From NCBI GenBank assembly GCA_046590195.1, contig JBKJTP010000271.1, positions 1 through 12,269 of the forward strand: 12,269 bases of DNA, read 5' to 3'. Source of the stretch: JBKJTP01 sp046590195 (lineage in GTDB: Bacteria; Bacteroidota; Ignavibacteria; Palsa-1295). The notes under the pieces were generated by a model. It made no database searches and was not told the DNA's origin. It saw only the letters and a program-made list of their open reading frames with translations. The translations under genes and the position numbers were made by a program. Within the stretch, counting starts at the first letter, position 1, and each line of letters begins with the position of its first letter. Of the stretch, positions 1-6,993 are shown piece after piece.

Positions 1-241
1 CTTCGCCACTTGGACTGAGTCGTTGACTTCGTTCTCTCTTGAAGGCGGGTCATTAACCACAACCTACCCTGTAGAGATTCCAACTAATTTGTCTTTGAAC
101 TAAGTTTGTTTGCTTGTTCTGATCTGCTTTCGAATTGCTTCGATCTTAGTCTCAGTGGAGCGGGCCTACAACCACGCTCGCCTAACCGAGATTCCAAGAA
201 TCTTAACGTGTTGATAACTTCCATCACGTTGAGAAATGCAC

Positions 242-308
242 TCATCTATTGGCTAGATGATATAGCAGATCGGCCGGTCTGGCCTAGGCGATCTATACTG
301 TATATAGA
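242..308. repeat. Cluster of three small inverted repeats
   Basis: Three potential hairpins follow one another. The first pairs 242-248 with 254-260 (TCATCTA / TAGATGA, 7 perfect base pairs, 5-base loop). The second is a 16-base near-palindrome at 266-281 centred on GGCC with one mismatch; flanking GATCG (268-272) and CGATC (289-293) can pair as an alternative. The third pairs 292-297 with 303-308 (TCTATA / TATAGA, 6 base pairs, 5-base loop). There is no U-rich tail that would make any of them a typical terminator. The role is unknown; an operator, a structured RNA or a repeat remnant are all possible. Confidence 0.5.
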
Positions 309-389
309 CCTATTTGAGAACTCATTGCCCGCTCGTGGTGCCGCGAGGACCTTCGCGACAAGGGGTTGAGTATTTGCGAGAGAGGCTTA

Positions 390-435
390 CGGCTCATGTC
401 CGCAGGCGTTTCGACTTTGTCTCCAGTATGACGGC
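390..435 (-). repeat. Possible interspersed intergenic repeat
   Basis: Read on the minus strand this begins GCCGTCATACTGGAGACAAA and continues with GTCGAAACGCCTGCGG. The form GTCAT..GAG..AGTCGAA resembles the short interspersed sequences scattered between genes in many FCB-group genomes, and loosely resembles the sequence at the right edge of this window (12246-12269). The assignment rests on general resemblance only; multiple copies cannot be shown within the window. Confidence 0.25.
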
Positions 436-570
436 TTAGTAACCTAAGGCTTTTTGCCAGTCATCTGCGAGCTCTTTTGTCAAGTCAACCGTAGAATCAC
501 TTCCCGATTGCGGGGCGTACAACCGGGCAAGTGTCCACGGCGTTCCGGAAATTTTGGGGATGAGGGCCGA

Positions 571-2694
571 TTAACTCAGATCGACACCAGAAACCCTGAT
601 CCTCGCGTCCACCGCTACCGCGCCCTTGCCGTTATTGTGCACGATCAACGGATTGACCTCCATCTCTGCGATCCCCGGGTGATCGGTCGCCAGTTGCCCG
701 AGGCGCACGAGGACATCAACGACTGCTGCGCGGTCTGCTGGCGGCTTGCCTCGGAAGCCAGCGAGCACCCGTCCGAGGGTAGTGCGATCTAGCATTGCAC
801 TCGCTTGTGAAGATGTAACGGGGGCGAGCTCGAACGCCACATCTTTCTTCAGTTCGACCTCCGTGCCGCCACTGCCCACCATCAACAGTGGTCCGAATTG
901 CGCATCCTGGACAACACCAAGTATCAGTTCAATACCTTGCTGCACTTGATTTTGCACGAGCACGCCTTTGATCGCTGCATCAGGTAACGCCTTCTTTGCA
1001 TGCTCGATCATCGATGCATACTTACTGCGCAACTCGTCATCACTTTGTATGTTCAGCGTCACGCCACCGACATCTGTTTTATGCGTTACGCCTTCAGCAA
1101 CGAGCTTGAGTACAACCGGATAACCTGATCGCTGTGCGATCTTCACGGCTTCATCGGGAGATGTTGCCACACTTGAGATTGCGACGGGGATCCCATAAGC
1201 ACTGAGCAATGCCTCAACATGTTGTGCATCGAGCCAACCACTGCCTGCTGCTTTCAACAGGTCCTTCGAGTCACTGATATCGATTGACAATGGTGGAGCG
1301 CTAATCGCAAGCTCCTGTTCATCGAGCCATAGCTTGCGGCGATACATGGCGCCAAGCGTGCTGCCAATGCGTTCGGGGAAGGCGAAGTTCGGGATATGCT
1401 TGCGATGAAGGATCTGTGTCGCCTCACTTGTAGATGCGAGTCCCATGATGACCGACAAGATCGGCTTCTTCCTACCCAGTGGCGAATTCGCTACTTCACC
1501 AATGACCTCTGCAAGGCTCAGAGGGGAGAACCAGTCTTGGGGGGCCTGGATAACAGCGACTGCATCGACCGTTTCATCTGCAAGGAGAGCGTCAAGGCAT
1601 AGTGCATAGGTGGCAGGTCCGGCACCAGCGAGAATGTCAACCGGATTCTCGACGCTCGCTGCAGCGAAGACGCGTCGACGAAGAAACGCTTTGGTATCCG
1701 AAGTCAACGGCGCGAGCGACAGTCCAGCATCTTCCAGAGCATCTGCAGCAAGGATCGCCGGGCCTCCTGCATTCGTAAGTATCGCTACACGACTACCCTG
1801 CGGCAGCGGTTGCCATGCAAGTGCGCGGCCCCAATCGAAGAGCTCCTCCATCGTGTGAGCCCACAACACCCCCGCACGTCGAAATGCAGATTCGTACGCT
1901 GCCATATCACCAGCTAAGGCACCGGTATGACTTGCAACAGCCTTCGCTCCACTCTTTCCGCGACCGGCTTTAAGAAACACTAACGGTAGCGTCTTTGCGG
2001 TTCGGCTTGCCGCGTCTACAAACTTTCTTCCATCAGAGGTACCCTCGATATAGCCAGTAACGACGCGGGTTTTACCATCTTGGCCGATCGCTTCAAGCAT
2101 CTCTGCTTCAGCGACATCAAGCTGATTACCAAGACTCACAATGCGGCTAAACCCCACGCCAGAACCAACTGCCCAATCCATGACTGCTGCGGCCATCGCT
2201 CCCGATTGAGAAACGAATGCAATGTCACCAGGCCGCGGCATACCGACAACGAACGTCGTATTAATTGGGGTATGCGCGTCGATCGTACCGATACAATTTG
2301 GGCCGATGATACGCATGTCGAATTTCGCGGCGATGGCTGCAATATCCTTCTCGCGTTGCGCACCTTCGGGTCCAGTCTCACGGAAGCCGCCACTGACGAT
2401 GATCGCGCCTTTGATTCCGCGCTTGCCACATGCTTCGATCTGCTCAGGCACTGCCGGCGCTGGTACAGAGATCACAGCAAGATCCAGCGGCCCTTCAATT
2501 TCCGAGATCGATCGATACACTTTGTATCCCAGTATCTCCTCTTCGTTCGGATTGACAGGATAGATCGCGCCCTCATATCGCACGTCTTGCAAATTCCTTA
2601 CGATGCCGTATCCCAACTTGTGTGGCTCTCGTGATGCACCAATGACGGCCACACCCTGGGGACGAAAGAAGACTTTGAGATCGGAGGAAGGCAT
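571..2694 (-). CDS. Acetate/acyl-CoA ligase (ADP-forming), fused alpha-beta
   Basis: A 707-residue cytoplasmic enzyme interconverting acyl-CoA (typically acetyl-CoA), ADP and phosphate with the free acid, CoA and ATP. Domains in order: an N-terminal CoA-binding Rossmann domain (about 8-135, with GVAVIGAS at 14-21 and GPNCIG at 131-136), a succinyl-CoA-synthetase-like domain (about 155-290) carrying SQSGA (162-166) and the SHTGALAG motif whose His256 is the expected phosphohistidine, a second ligase domain (about 300-460), and a C-terminal ATP-grasp domain (about 480-700) with GYPVVLK (524-530), HKTDVGGV (538-545), GGTEVELKKD (609-618) and EVNPL (679-683). About 700 residues is the usual length of the fused form; many archaea keep alpha and beta separate. 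The ATG at 2694 is well placed against the N-terminal domain. No Shine-Dalgarno motif precedes it. The preferred acyl substrate cannot be read from the sequence. Confidence 0.95.
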   Translation of the reverse strand: MPSSDLKVFFRPQGVAVIGASREPHKLGYGIVRNLQDVRYEGAIYPVNPNEEEILGYKVYRSISEIEGPLDLAVISVPAPAVPEQIEACGKRGIKGAIIVSGGFRETGPEGAQREKDIAAIAAKFDMRIIGPNCIGTIDAHTPINTTFVVGMPRPGDIAFVSQSGAMAAAVMDWAVGSGVGFSRIVSLGNQLDVAEAEMLEAIGQDGKTRVVTGYIEGTSDGRKFVDAASRTAKTLPLVFLKAGRGKSGAKAVASHTGALAGDMAAYESAFRRAGVLWAHTMEELFDWGRALAWQPLPQGSRVAILTNAGGPAILAADALEDAGLSLAPLTSDTKAFLRRRVFAAASVENPVDILAGAGPATYALCLDALLADETVDAVAVIQAPQDWFSPLSLAEVIGEVANSPLGRKKPILSVIMGLASTSEATQILHRKHIPNFAFPERIGSTLGAMYRRKLWLDEQELAISAPPLSIDISDSKDLLKAAGSGWLDAQHVEALLSAYGIPVAISSVATSPDEAVKIAQRSGYPVVLKLVAEGVTHKTDVGGVTLNIQSDDELRSKYASMIEHAKKALPDAAIKGVLVQNQVQQGIELILGVVQDAQFGPLLMVGSGGTEVELKKDVAFELAPVTSSQASAMLDRTTLGRVLAGFRGKPPADRAAVVDVLVRLGQLATDHPGIAEMEVNPLIVHNNGKGAVAVDARIRVSGVDLS

Positions 2695-2761
2695 AATGTT
2701 TGGTAGGCTTTGACTCGATGGGAGACAGAGAGGGAACAGCCCACTAAGCAGTTCTAATCCA

Positions 2762-2797
2762 AAGAGGCCTGACTATCACTTGGTAGTCAGGCCTCTT
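2762..2797 (-). terminator. Hairpin terminator after the pirin gene
   Basis: A perfect 14-base-pair inverted repeat: 2762-2775 (AAGAGGCCTGACTA) pairs with 2784-2797 across an 8-base loop. It lies 28 bases past the pirin stop codon. On the minus strand the stem is followed by TGGATT, so the U-tract is limited to the TT at the end of the stem plus the next T. It separates the pirin transcript from the acyl-CoA ligase gene, whose start lies about 70 bases further on. Confidence 0.8.
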
Positions 2798-2824
2798 CAC
2801 TATTTCGGTATAGCTTTGCTTGAA

Positions 2825-3664
2825 TTAAGAACCAAACGTACCCGCATTATAATCATTAAACGCCTCCAAGATCTCCTCGCGAGTGTTCATCACGAAGGGG
2901 CCGTACTGCACGATCGTCTCGCGGATAGGCTCTCCTGCAAATAGCAGCAACCTCGATTTCGTCTTGGCCTGTATGGCTACAATTGACTCGTCGCTATCGA
3001 CGGGATCGAACCAGATGACGTTACCAGTCTTTACTCCCTGCTCTGAGATCACAGCATCGCCATCGATCAAATAAATGAATGAACGGTATGATGCATCAAC
3101 TGGTATGTTCACTTCTGCATTCGTATCAAGCGAGATGTCGAGCAACGTCACAGCATGATGATTTTTGATCAGTGCATTCACATCATTAAAGCTACCAGAG
3201 ATCACACGCACTTCCCCACCATAGATCTTCGCAATAGGAATGTGATCATTCGCTAGATCCTGATAGCGTGGCTCGACCATCTTCTTCGTTGATGGAAGAT
3301 TGAGCCACAACTGCAGTGAATGCACTTGCTCCTCGCCTTGCGCGATCTCGCTATGCAAGATGCCGCGGCCGGCAGTCATCCATTGAATGTCGCCAGGATT
3401 CAACAAGCCCTCATTGCCTTTACTGTCCTTGTGTGTGATAGCACCCTCTAGAGCGATCGTCACCGTTTCGAATCCGCGATGCGGATGCGTATTAAAGCCA
3501 CCATGGCTATCAAACCAGTCCTCAGCCATCATTATGAAGGGATCGGTGCGCTCGTAGGATTCGAACGATACGACGATCTTCTTCGCGTTGACCTGCGAAT
3601 CGCCTGGATAATCGCGGGCCTTCTCAATGCGGCTGATAGGACGGGATGTGATGGTGCTAGACAT
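2825..3664 (-). CDS. Pirin-family bicupin protein
   Basis: A 279-residue cytoplasmic protein of the pirin family (double cupin fold, metal in the N-terminal cupin). The family signature is THPHRGFETVT at 59-69, supplying His60 and His62, with RGILHSEI at 100-107 supplying His104 and Glu106: the full set of four metal ligands known from human pirin. The C-terminal cupin and the typical tail containing GEPIRETIVQYGPFVMNT are intact, and the length is normal for the family. I chose the ATG at 3664 (MSSTITSRPISR). The frame extends upstream to a TTG at 3700, but those 12 residues overlap no conserved sequence. Some bacterial pirins oxidise quercetin and others bind regulators or metabolic enzymes, so the role of this copy is open. 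It has its own terminator downstream and a hairpin pair upstream, suggesting a single-gene unit. Confidence 0.95.
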   Translation of the reverse strand: MSSTITSRPISRIEKARDYPGDSQVNAKKIVVSFESYERTDPFIMMAEDWFDSHGGFNTHPHRGFETVTIALEGAITHKDSKGNEGLLNPGDIQWMTAGRGILHSEIAQGEEQVHSLQLWLNLPSTKKMVEPRYQDLANDHIPIAKIYGGEVRVISGSFNDVNALIKNHHAVTLLDISLDTNAEVNIPVDASYRSFIYLIDGDAVISEQGVKTGNVIWFDPVDSDESIVAIQAKTKSRLLLFAGEPIRETIVQYGPFVMNTREEILEAFNDYNAGTFGS

Positions 3665-3700
3665 AAGTATTTTGTTTTTCGAAGAATACGGACACCGCAA

Positions 3701-3720
3701 TTGCTTGTTTCAACAAGCAA
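3701..3720. repeat. 9-base-pair inverted repeat next to a terminator
   Basis: TTGCTTGTT (3701-3709) pairs perfectly with AACAAGCAA (3712-3720) around a 2-base centre, so the real loop would be about 6 bases. It abuts the terminator stem at 3719-3754 and lies 37 bases upstream of the pirin ATG. It may be a second stem of the terminator or a symmetrical operator site for pirin; the sequence alone does not decide. Confidence 0.5.
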
Positions 3721-3754
3721 AAAGTGCAGTCTGCAGCGGCGGACTACACTTTTT
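3719..3754 (-). terminator. Terminator after the DUF2911 gene
   Basis: AAAAAGTGCAGTC (3719-3731) pairs with GACTACACTTTTT (3742-3754), a 13-base-pair stem with one mismatch that is a U-G wobble in the minus-strand RNA, and a 10-base loop. On the minus strand the stem ends in a run of five U directly after the GC-containing part, the classical intrinsic form. It begins 5 bases beyond the DUF2911 stop codon. The A/T-rich base makes it symmetrical, so it could also act on plus-strand transcription. Confidence 0.85.
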
Positions 3755-3759
3755 AGCTT

Positions 3760-4623
3760 CTACATCTTCTTCCACTCAGGAATCAGCGTGTTCAGTGCGG
3801 GCCATACTCCAGGCTCGGTCTTCTTTGATTGATCGGCTACAAGTGCACGCTCGGCGAGTTCAACTGCCTGCTTGTAGTCGCCTGCCTTAGCATGCAATCG
3901 AGCTGCGATCGCAAGGCGATCATATGATTCGCTGCGCGAAAGTGCTTCTTTGGACCAGTAGAGCGCCTCTGGGATCATGAAGTCAGAGCTATACGCCCAT
4001 CGAGCATACTGAAAGAACTCTCGGCCATCAGCGCTCTCTGCGGTATTCATCATGAGCATTGCTCGAATGATGTTCTCCGTATTGACCTCGATCTTCACTG
4101 GTACGCGCGTCTTCGCCCAAGAGAAGTTGAGCGTTGCTGACTTCGGTGTGACATCTGTAAACTCGAACGTCAGCAATTCCGTGTGCTCCGTTGGTTGCGC
4201 TTTTACATTCACCCTTACGACATCCTTTGTGCTATCATGTACATAGGCGCCCCACATGTTCGCGACAGCATTGATGACGATGGTCCAATTCGTCTGATCA
4301 TTCGGGATCGCAAGGAAGGCATACGTGCCCGCGTTTAGCGGCTTACCTTCGAGCTTTACGTTATGCGCGAACGTGATCGTCGTTGCTTCATTTGCACCGA
4401 CGCGCCATGCTTTACCAAACTTCTCGAGTTCACCAAAGACGACTCTTCCCTTCACTGAAGGACGTGCATAGGTAATCGAGATATCGGTCACGCCGACGGT
4501 TTGTGAGATCGCGGCATTGGGGCTCGCACGTGGGAAATCGTTCTGGCGCTTTTGCGCACTAGCATCGACTACGGAGAGAGAAAGAGCGCAAGCGAGTGCG
4601 CTGACATACAATGTTTTGTACAT
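3760..4623 (-). CDS. DUF2911-family exported protein
   Basis: A 287-residue protein with an N-terminal signal peptide (hydrophobic stretch about 5-18, cleavage expected after the Ala-Ser-Ala at 21-23), hence periplasmic or secreted. Residues about 31-175 match the DUF2911 pattern well known in Bacteroidota: RASPNAAISQTVG followed by ITYARPSVKGR (50-60), VFGELEKFGKAWRVGANEAT (62-81), and the LNAGTYAFLAIPND stretch (97-110). The C-terminal part, about 195-275, is predicted alpha-helical and resembles one or two TPR-like hairpins (ALYWSKEALSRSESYDRLAI, then AKAGDYKQAVELAERALVAD). The biochemical function of DUF2911 is not known to me. The start ATG at 4623 begins the signal peptide directly. It is followed closely by a strong terminator and has no same-strand neighbour in tight spacing, so it is probably transcribed alone. 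Confidence 0.93.
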   Translation of the reverse strand: MYKTLYVSALACALSLSVVDASAQKRQNDFPRASPNAAISQTVGVTDISITYARPSVKGRVVFGELEKFGKAWRVGANEATTITFAHNVKLEGKPLNAGTYAFLAIPNDQTNWTIVINAVANMWGAYVHDSTKDVVRVNVKAQPTEHTELLTFEFTDVTPKSATLNFSWAKTRVPVKIEVNTENIIRAMLMMNTAESADGREFFQYARWAYSSDFMIPEALYWSKEALSRSESYDRLAIAARLHAKAGDYKQAVELAERALVADQSKKTEPGVWPALNTLIPEWKKM

Positions 4624-4698
4624 GAATGATAGGATTGTAAATGCGACTTATACTACGCCTCGGACGCGATATGCGTTTCAACGAGGAAGTCCGCCCTA

Positions 4699-4983
4699 TC
4701 AATTTAATAAGTTATTGTCCGGGCTACCTTGCACAATTTTTATGTGTCCCTGCACACCGATCGATTGCAGGAATCGCAGACAAGCCAATTGCAGCGAACT
4801 CGCCTGAATATACTTCGGCTGCTGGAACATCCTTGTAAAGAGCCAGCACTGCGCGATATCGGTAACTTGAGAATAGCTTGCGACCAGCGACTTCTCCACG
4901 ACGCGGCCTTCGAGCCGCTCCCAGAGAGTCCCAGCGATCTCCGAATCAGCCACAGTGAGGAACGACCGCTGCTGAAGCGGCAT
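4699..4983 (-). CDS. Doubtful small hypothetical protein
   Basis: A 94-codon minus-strand frame starting at ATG 4983 (MPLQQRSFLTVADSEIAG) and ending at TGA 4699; a GTG at 5022 would add 13 residues. Third codon positions are mostly G or C over the first two thirds, as in neighbouring genes, and the protein has a plausible amphipathic composition with several Trp, Cys and aromatic residues. It has no recognisable domain, signal peptide or membrane segment. A plus-strand frame of similar length (4729-5001) covers the same DNA, so one of the two must be a shadow and both may be. It lies 75 bases upstream of the DUF2911 gene on the same strand. I do not recognise it. Confidence 0.3.
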   Translation of the reverse strand: MPLQQRSFLTVADSEIAGTLWERLEGRVVEKSLVASYSQVTDIAQCWLFTRMFQQPKYIQASSLQLACLRFLQSIGVQGHIKIVQGSPDNNLLN

Positions 4984-5314
4984 CTCGTTTCCGTGACTTG
5001 AAGTGTGGCTAATATTCACCAAGCAATCTAATGAGCAAAAAATACAAGAGGGAAGTTGTATCGATCATGTACTATCGAAGAACGTACCGATTAGCTAGAT
5101 ACTGTTAGATATGTGGCGACGTGGGAGTGAGTGGGTCTGTTTATTGTCTCCCATGACAACATCAATCACAAAAATGCATTTGCAGTCTCCGCTACCGCGC
5201 CAATTCATTGCGGCTAGCATTACCATGGTGTAGTTTTTGTGAAATATTTTGCAACACTTGTTTCGAATTGCAAGCGTCCTCTCTTCTTCTACAGGTTACA
5301 ATTGATCCACGGTC
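4984..5314. other. Gene-free stretch
   Basis: About 330 bases, A/T-richer than the surroundings, with no credible reading frame. The only structure I see is TGGGAG (5122-5127) with CTCCCA (5148-5153), a 6-base-pair stem with a large loop. The A/T-rich part around 5230-5260 precedes the short plus-strand gene at 5315 and is where its promoter would be expected, but I cannot define -35/-10 or -33/-7 elements with confidence. Confidence 0.4.
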
Positions 5315-5620
5315 ATGGGCAAGTTTGGTCTGGTAGCAACGGGTATAGATAGTTGGATATTACTGCGCACTCCTCTAGGCGGTTATCCGGTCGCTGCATC
5401 AAGCGCGACATCGACAACTAATTCATCAAGCACTTCTGCCGAGCAAGCGATAGCGAATCTGCGGAAGACGGGCGCGCATCCGGATCTCTGGTTCTTTCAG
5501 AGCGTCGGCGAACCGCACATGGTCCCTGTCTTTGCCGAAGATCATTACGCTGCTTGCAGGAAGTACTTGCTGCAGATCGAAGAGCGAGCGATCGAGCGAG
5601 AGGACCTAACTCTTTTCTAA
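5315..5620 (+). CDS. Short protein of unknown function
   Basis: A 101-residue protein from ATG 5315 to TAA 5620. The first half is Ser/Thr/Ala rich (a run around residues 27-45) and looks disordered. The second half is more protein-like, with GAHPDLWFFQSVGEPHMVPV (53-72) followed by an acidic, helical tail (about 77-101, with IEERAIEREDLTLF at the end). There is no signal peptide or membrane segment, and I recognise no family. Third codon positions in the second half favour G/C as in the well-supported genes, which supports a real gene; the N-terminal half and the exact start are less certain. The next gene begins 49 bases downstream on the same strand, so the two may share a transcript. Confidence 0.5.
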   Translation: MGKFGLVATGIDSWILLRTPLGGYPVAASSATSTTNSSSTSAEQAIANLRKTGAHPDLWFFQSVGEPHMVPVFAEDHYAACRKYLLQIEERAIEREDLTLF

Positions 5621-5639
5621 GGACAAGCTGTTAGCCGTG

Positions 5640-5659
5640 CGTCACCTCAAACTGTGACG
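5640..5659. repeat. Inverted repeat between two short genes
   Basis: CGTCAC (5640-5645) pairs with GTGACG (5654-5659) around an 8-base loop, ending 10 bases before the ATG at 5670. It sits in the 49-base gap between the two short plus-strand genes. It could fold over the ribosome-binding region of the second gene or be a dyad operator. Six base pairs can also arise by chance. Confidence 0.3.
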
Positions 5660-5669
5660 TTCACCACAC

Positions 5670-5978
5670 ATGTCTGATGTCGTAATCCTTGGCTCCCTCG
5701 GAAGGGATGTCTTTTCACCGCCTGTACCGCCGAAAGAAGTGAACGAAGAGCTGATCCGCAGCTTTCGTGAGTACTTCGAATATGAGTTAAATTATAATAT
5801 GGGTCTTTCATCCGACCTCGAGATCCATGCAGATAGGCCGACACGACTTCGGATCAACAACCGCCACGAAGATTCGTGGAAGATCTCGATGAGCGATCTG
5901 AACCGGGTGCTCGATAAAGCACTCAGCTACTATCTTCGCGATCGCAAGCCTGAGCAATCGGTCAATACCCTGCGCTAA
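5670..5978 (+). CDS. Short protein of unknown function
   Basis: A 102-residue protein from ATG 5670 to TAA 5978, predicted soluble. It begins MSDVVILGSLGRDVF and then has a charged helical region (about 24-42, with EELIRSFREYFEYELNYNMG), a middle part with alternating charged and hydrophobic residues (LEIHADRPTRLRINN), and a C-terminal helix (MSDLNRVLDKALSYYLRDRK, 74-93). There is no signal peptide and no motif I can tie to a known family. Codon use resembles the well-supported genes. It lies 49 bases after the short gene at 5315 and converges on the beta-barrel gene with only 13 bases between the two stop codons and no hairpin in the gap, so the two transcripts probably run into one another. 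Confidence 0.6.
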   Translation: MSDVVILGSLGRDVFSPPVPPKEVNEELIRSFREYFEYELNYNMGLSSDLEIHADRPTRLRINNRHEDSWKISMSDLNRVLDKALSYYLRDRKPEQSVNTLR

Positions 5979-5991
5979 GACGAGACCTGCA

Positions 5992-6963
5992 TCAGATCTT
6001 GAACTTTAGACCAAAGACCAAGCCTTGGTCCATCATTCGACGAACCGAGTAGTTCTTGTCGAAGGTGAGCCTCATGCTGTAGTCAGCAGAGATGATACCG
6101 AAGCTCAATCCGCCGAGTAACAAGCCGCTGACTCGAGAATCATCAATGGTCTTGATCGCTGGTGACTTGGTCATCGCGACTGTCTTTAGGCTCGTATTGA
6201 AGTTCAGATTTCCAGTAATGTTGTTCTGATACTCAATGTGAAAGACTGCACTGTAGCCCGATTCCAGTGACACCTGGTCCTGCACATCAGTGATCGGATT
6301 ACCTTCGCCGATCACGAACTCGCGGTTCTCTTCCAACACGAACTCCTTCGCAAAGGTCTGCTGTAGTGCGTAGCCGACGCCATAGACAAGATCGAAATTC
6401 CATTCGCCTTCTTCACCTTCTGAGTGATGCTTCTGCCCAATGAAGAGTGTTTGGTAAAGAAACAGAGGGTCGAGAAACTTGGTAGGGATGTCGTCGATGT
6501 CGCCCTTGCCCATTGTTGTTTCACCGGTCGTTTCCAGGAACAAGCGAAACGTCGATCCGGGAAACAGCGCGATCGACGGCATGACGGTCACGATCAGATT
6601 ATCCTTCGTCTTCCGCGGAAGTGCACCGTCCTCGTGTAGCTGTCCATACTGCGCATAGACGCTGTTATACAACTGGAAAGGCTCCGCTGTGAGATTGAAC
6701 GTAGTGCGAAGGCCGGACACCCACTGCACATTCTCGGTCTTATCCTCTTCCGATTGATCGATCGAATTGAATGTCGCACCGCCGGTGAGATTCAGCGAAA
6801 AGTCGATGACTGAGCCCTCGTCTTCCGAGAGATTCTCAGCGACAGATTCAGCAGCGGTCGAGGTCGAGTCCTGCGTAGCAGTCGAATCGATCTGCGCGAT
6901 CGAAACGATCGGCACCGCAAACACAGCAGCGAAGAACAGAAACAGGGACATGAAGGCTTTCAT
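5992..6963 (-). CDS. Predicted outer-membrane beta-barrel protein
   Basis: A 323-residue exported protein. The ATG at 6963 gives a clean signal peptide (MKAFMSLFLFFAAVFAVPIV, cleavage after about 24, IAQ); a GTG at 6984 is in frame but adds residues before it. After an acidic Ser/Thr-rich linker (about 25-50) the rest is a succession of alternating hydrophobic/polar strands with many aromatic and Gly residues (for example SLNLTGGATFNS, WVSGLRTTFNLT, LYNSVYAQYGQL, FDLVYGVGYALQQTF, ISADYSMRLTFDKN), ending in the strand GLVFGLKFKI. This pattern is that of an outer-membrane beta-barrel; it loosely resembles DUF3078-like barrels of Bacteroidota, but I cannot assign the family. The terminal residue is Ile rather than the common Phe. 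Its ligand or role is unknown. Confidence 0.83.
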   Translation of the reverse strand: MKAFMSLFLFFAAVFAVPIVSIAQIDSTATQDSTSTAAESVAENLSEDEGSVIDFSLNLTGGATFNSIDQSEEDKTENVQWVSGLRTTFNLTAEPFQLYNSVYAQYGQLHEDGALPRKTKDNLIVTVMPSIALFPGSTFRLFLETTGETTMGKGDIDDIPTKFLDPLFLYQTLFIGQKHHSEGEEGEWNFDLVYGVGYALQQTFAKEFVLEENREFVIGEGNPITDVQDQVSLESGYSAVFHIEYQNNITGNLNFNTSLKTVAMTKSPAIKTIDDSRVSGLLLGGLSFGIISADYSMRLTFDKNYSVRRMMDQGLVFGLKFKI

Positions 6964-6993
6964 GTGTAGGAGAGAAATGGTCACGTAAAATGG

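Larger units (their letters stand above)
1..570. other. Gene-poor left end
   Basis: No convincing complete gene is visible here. A plus-strand frame is open from base 2 to a TAA at 101-103 (33 codons, running off the window edge); it could be the 3' end of a gene but is too short to judge. Another plus-strand frame at 106-369 starts with TTG and has a low-complexity, unconvincing protein. A minus-strand frame in phase with the upstream acyl-CoA ligase stays open from 570 down to a TAA at 436-438. The stretch also holds three small inverted repeats (242-308) and a possible interspersed repeat (390-435), listed separately. Confidence 0.5.

Noticed and set aside
2..103. Open plus-strand frame running in from the left edge, possible gene 3' end
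   Set aside because: Only 33 codons are visible, there is no recognisable motif, and nothing upstream is available to confirm it.
106..369. Plus-strand frame of 87 codons starting with TTG
   Set aside because: Rare start codon, poor protein composition, runs through the inverted-repeat cluster, no codon bias like the real genes.
435..455. Weak plus-strand hairpin CTTAG/CTAAG followed by GCTTTTT, terminator-like
   Set aside because: The stem is only 5 A/T-rich base pairs and there is no supported plus-strand gene upstream.
454..792. Plus-strand frame overlapping the end of the acyl-CoA ligase
   Set aside because: It is antisense to a conserved enzyme over most of its length and has an Arg/Cys-rich shadow composition.
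3545..3562. GGATTCGAACG, similar to a tRNA T-arm
   Set aside because: It lies inside the pirin coding sequence and no acceptor, D or anticodon arms surround it.
4729..5001. Plus-strand 90-codon frame opposite the doubtful small gene
   Set aside because: Arg/Leu/His-rich composition typical of an antisense shadow; less protein-like than the minus-strand frame, though neither is secure.
5122..5153. TGGGAG/CTCCCA inverted repeat with a 20-base loop
   Set aside because: Six base pairs with a long loop are likely to occur by chance; no adjacent gene end or U-run gives it a role.
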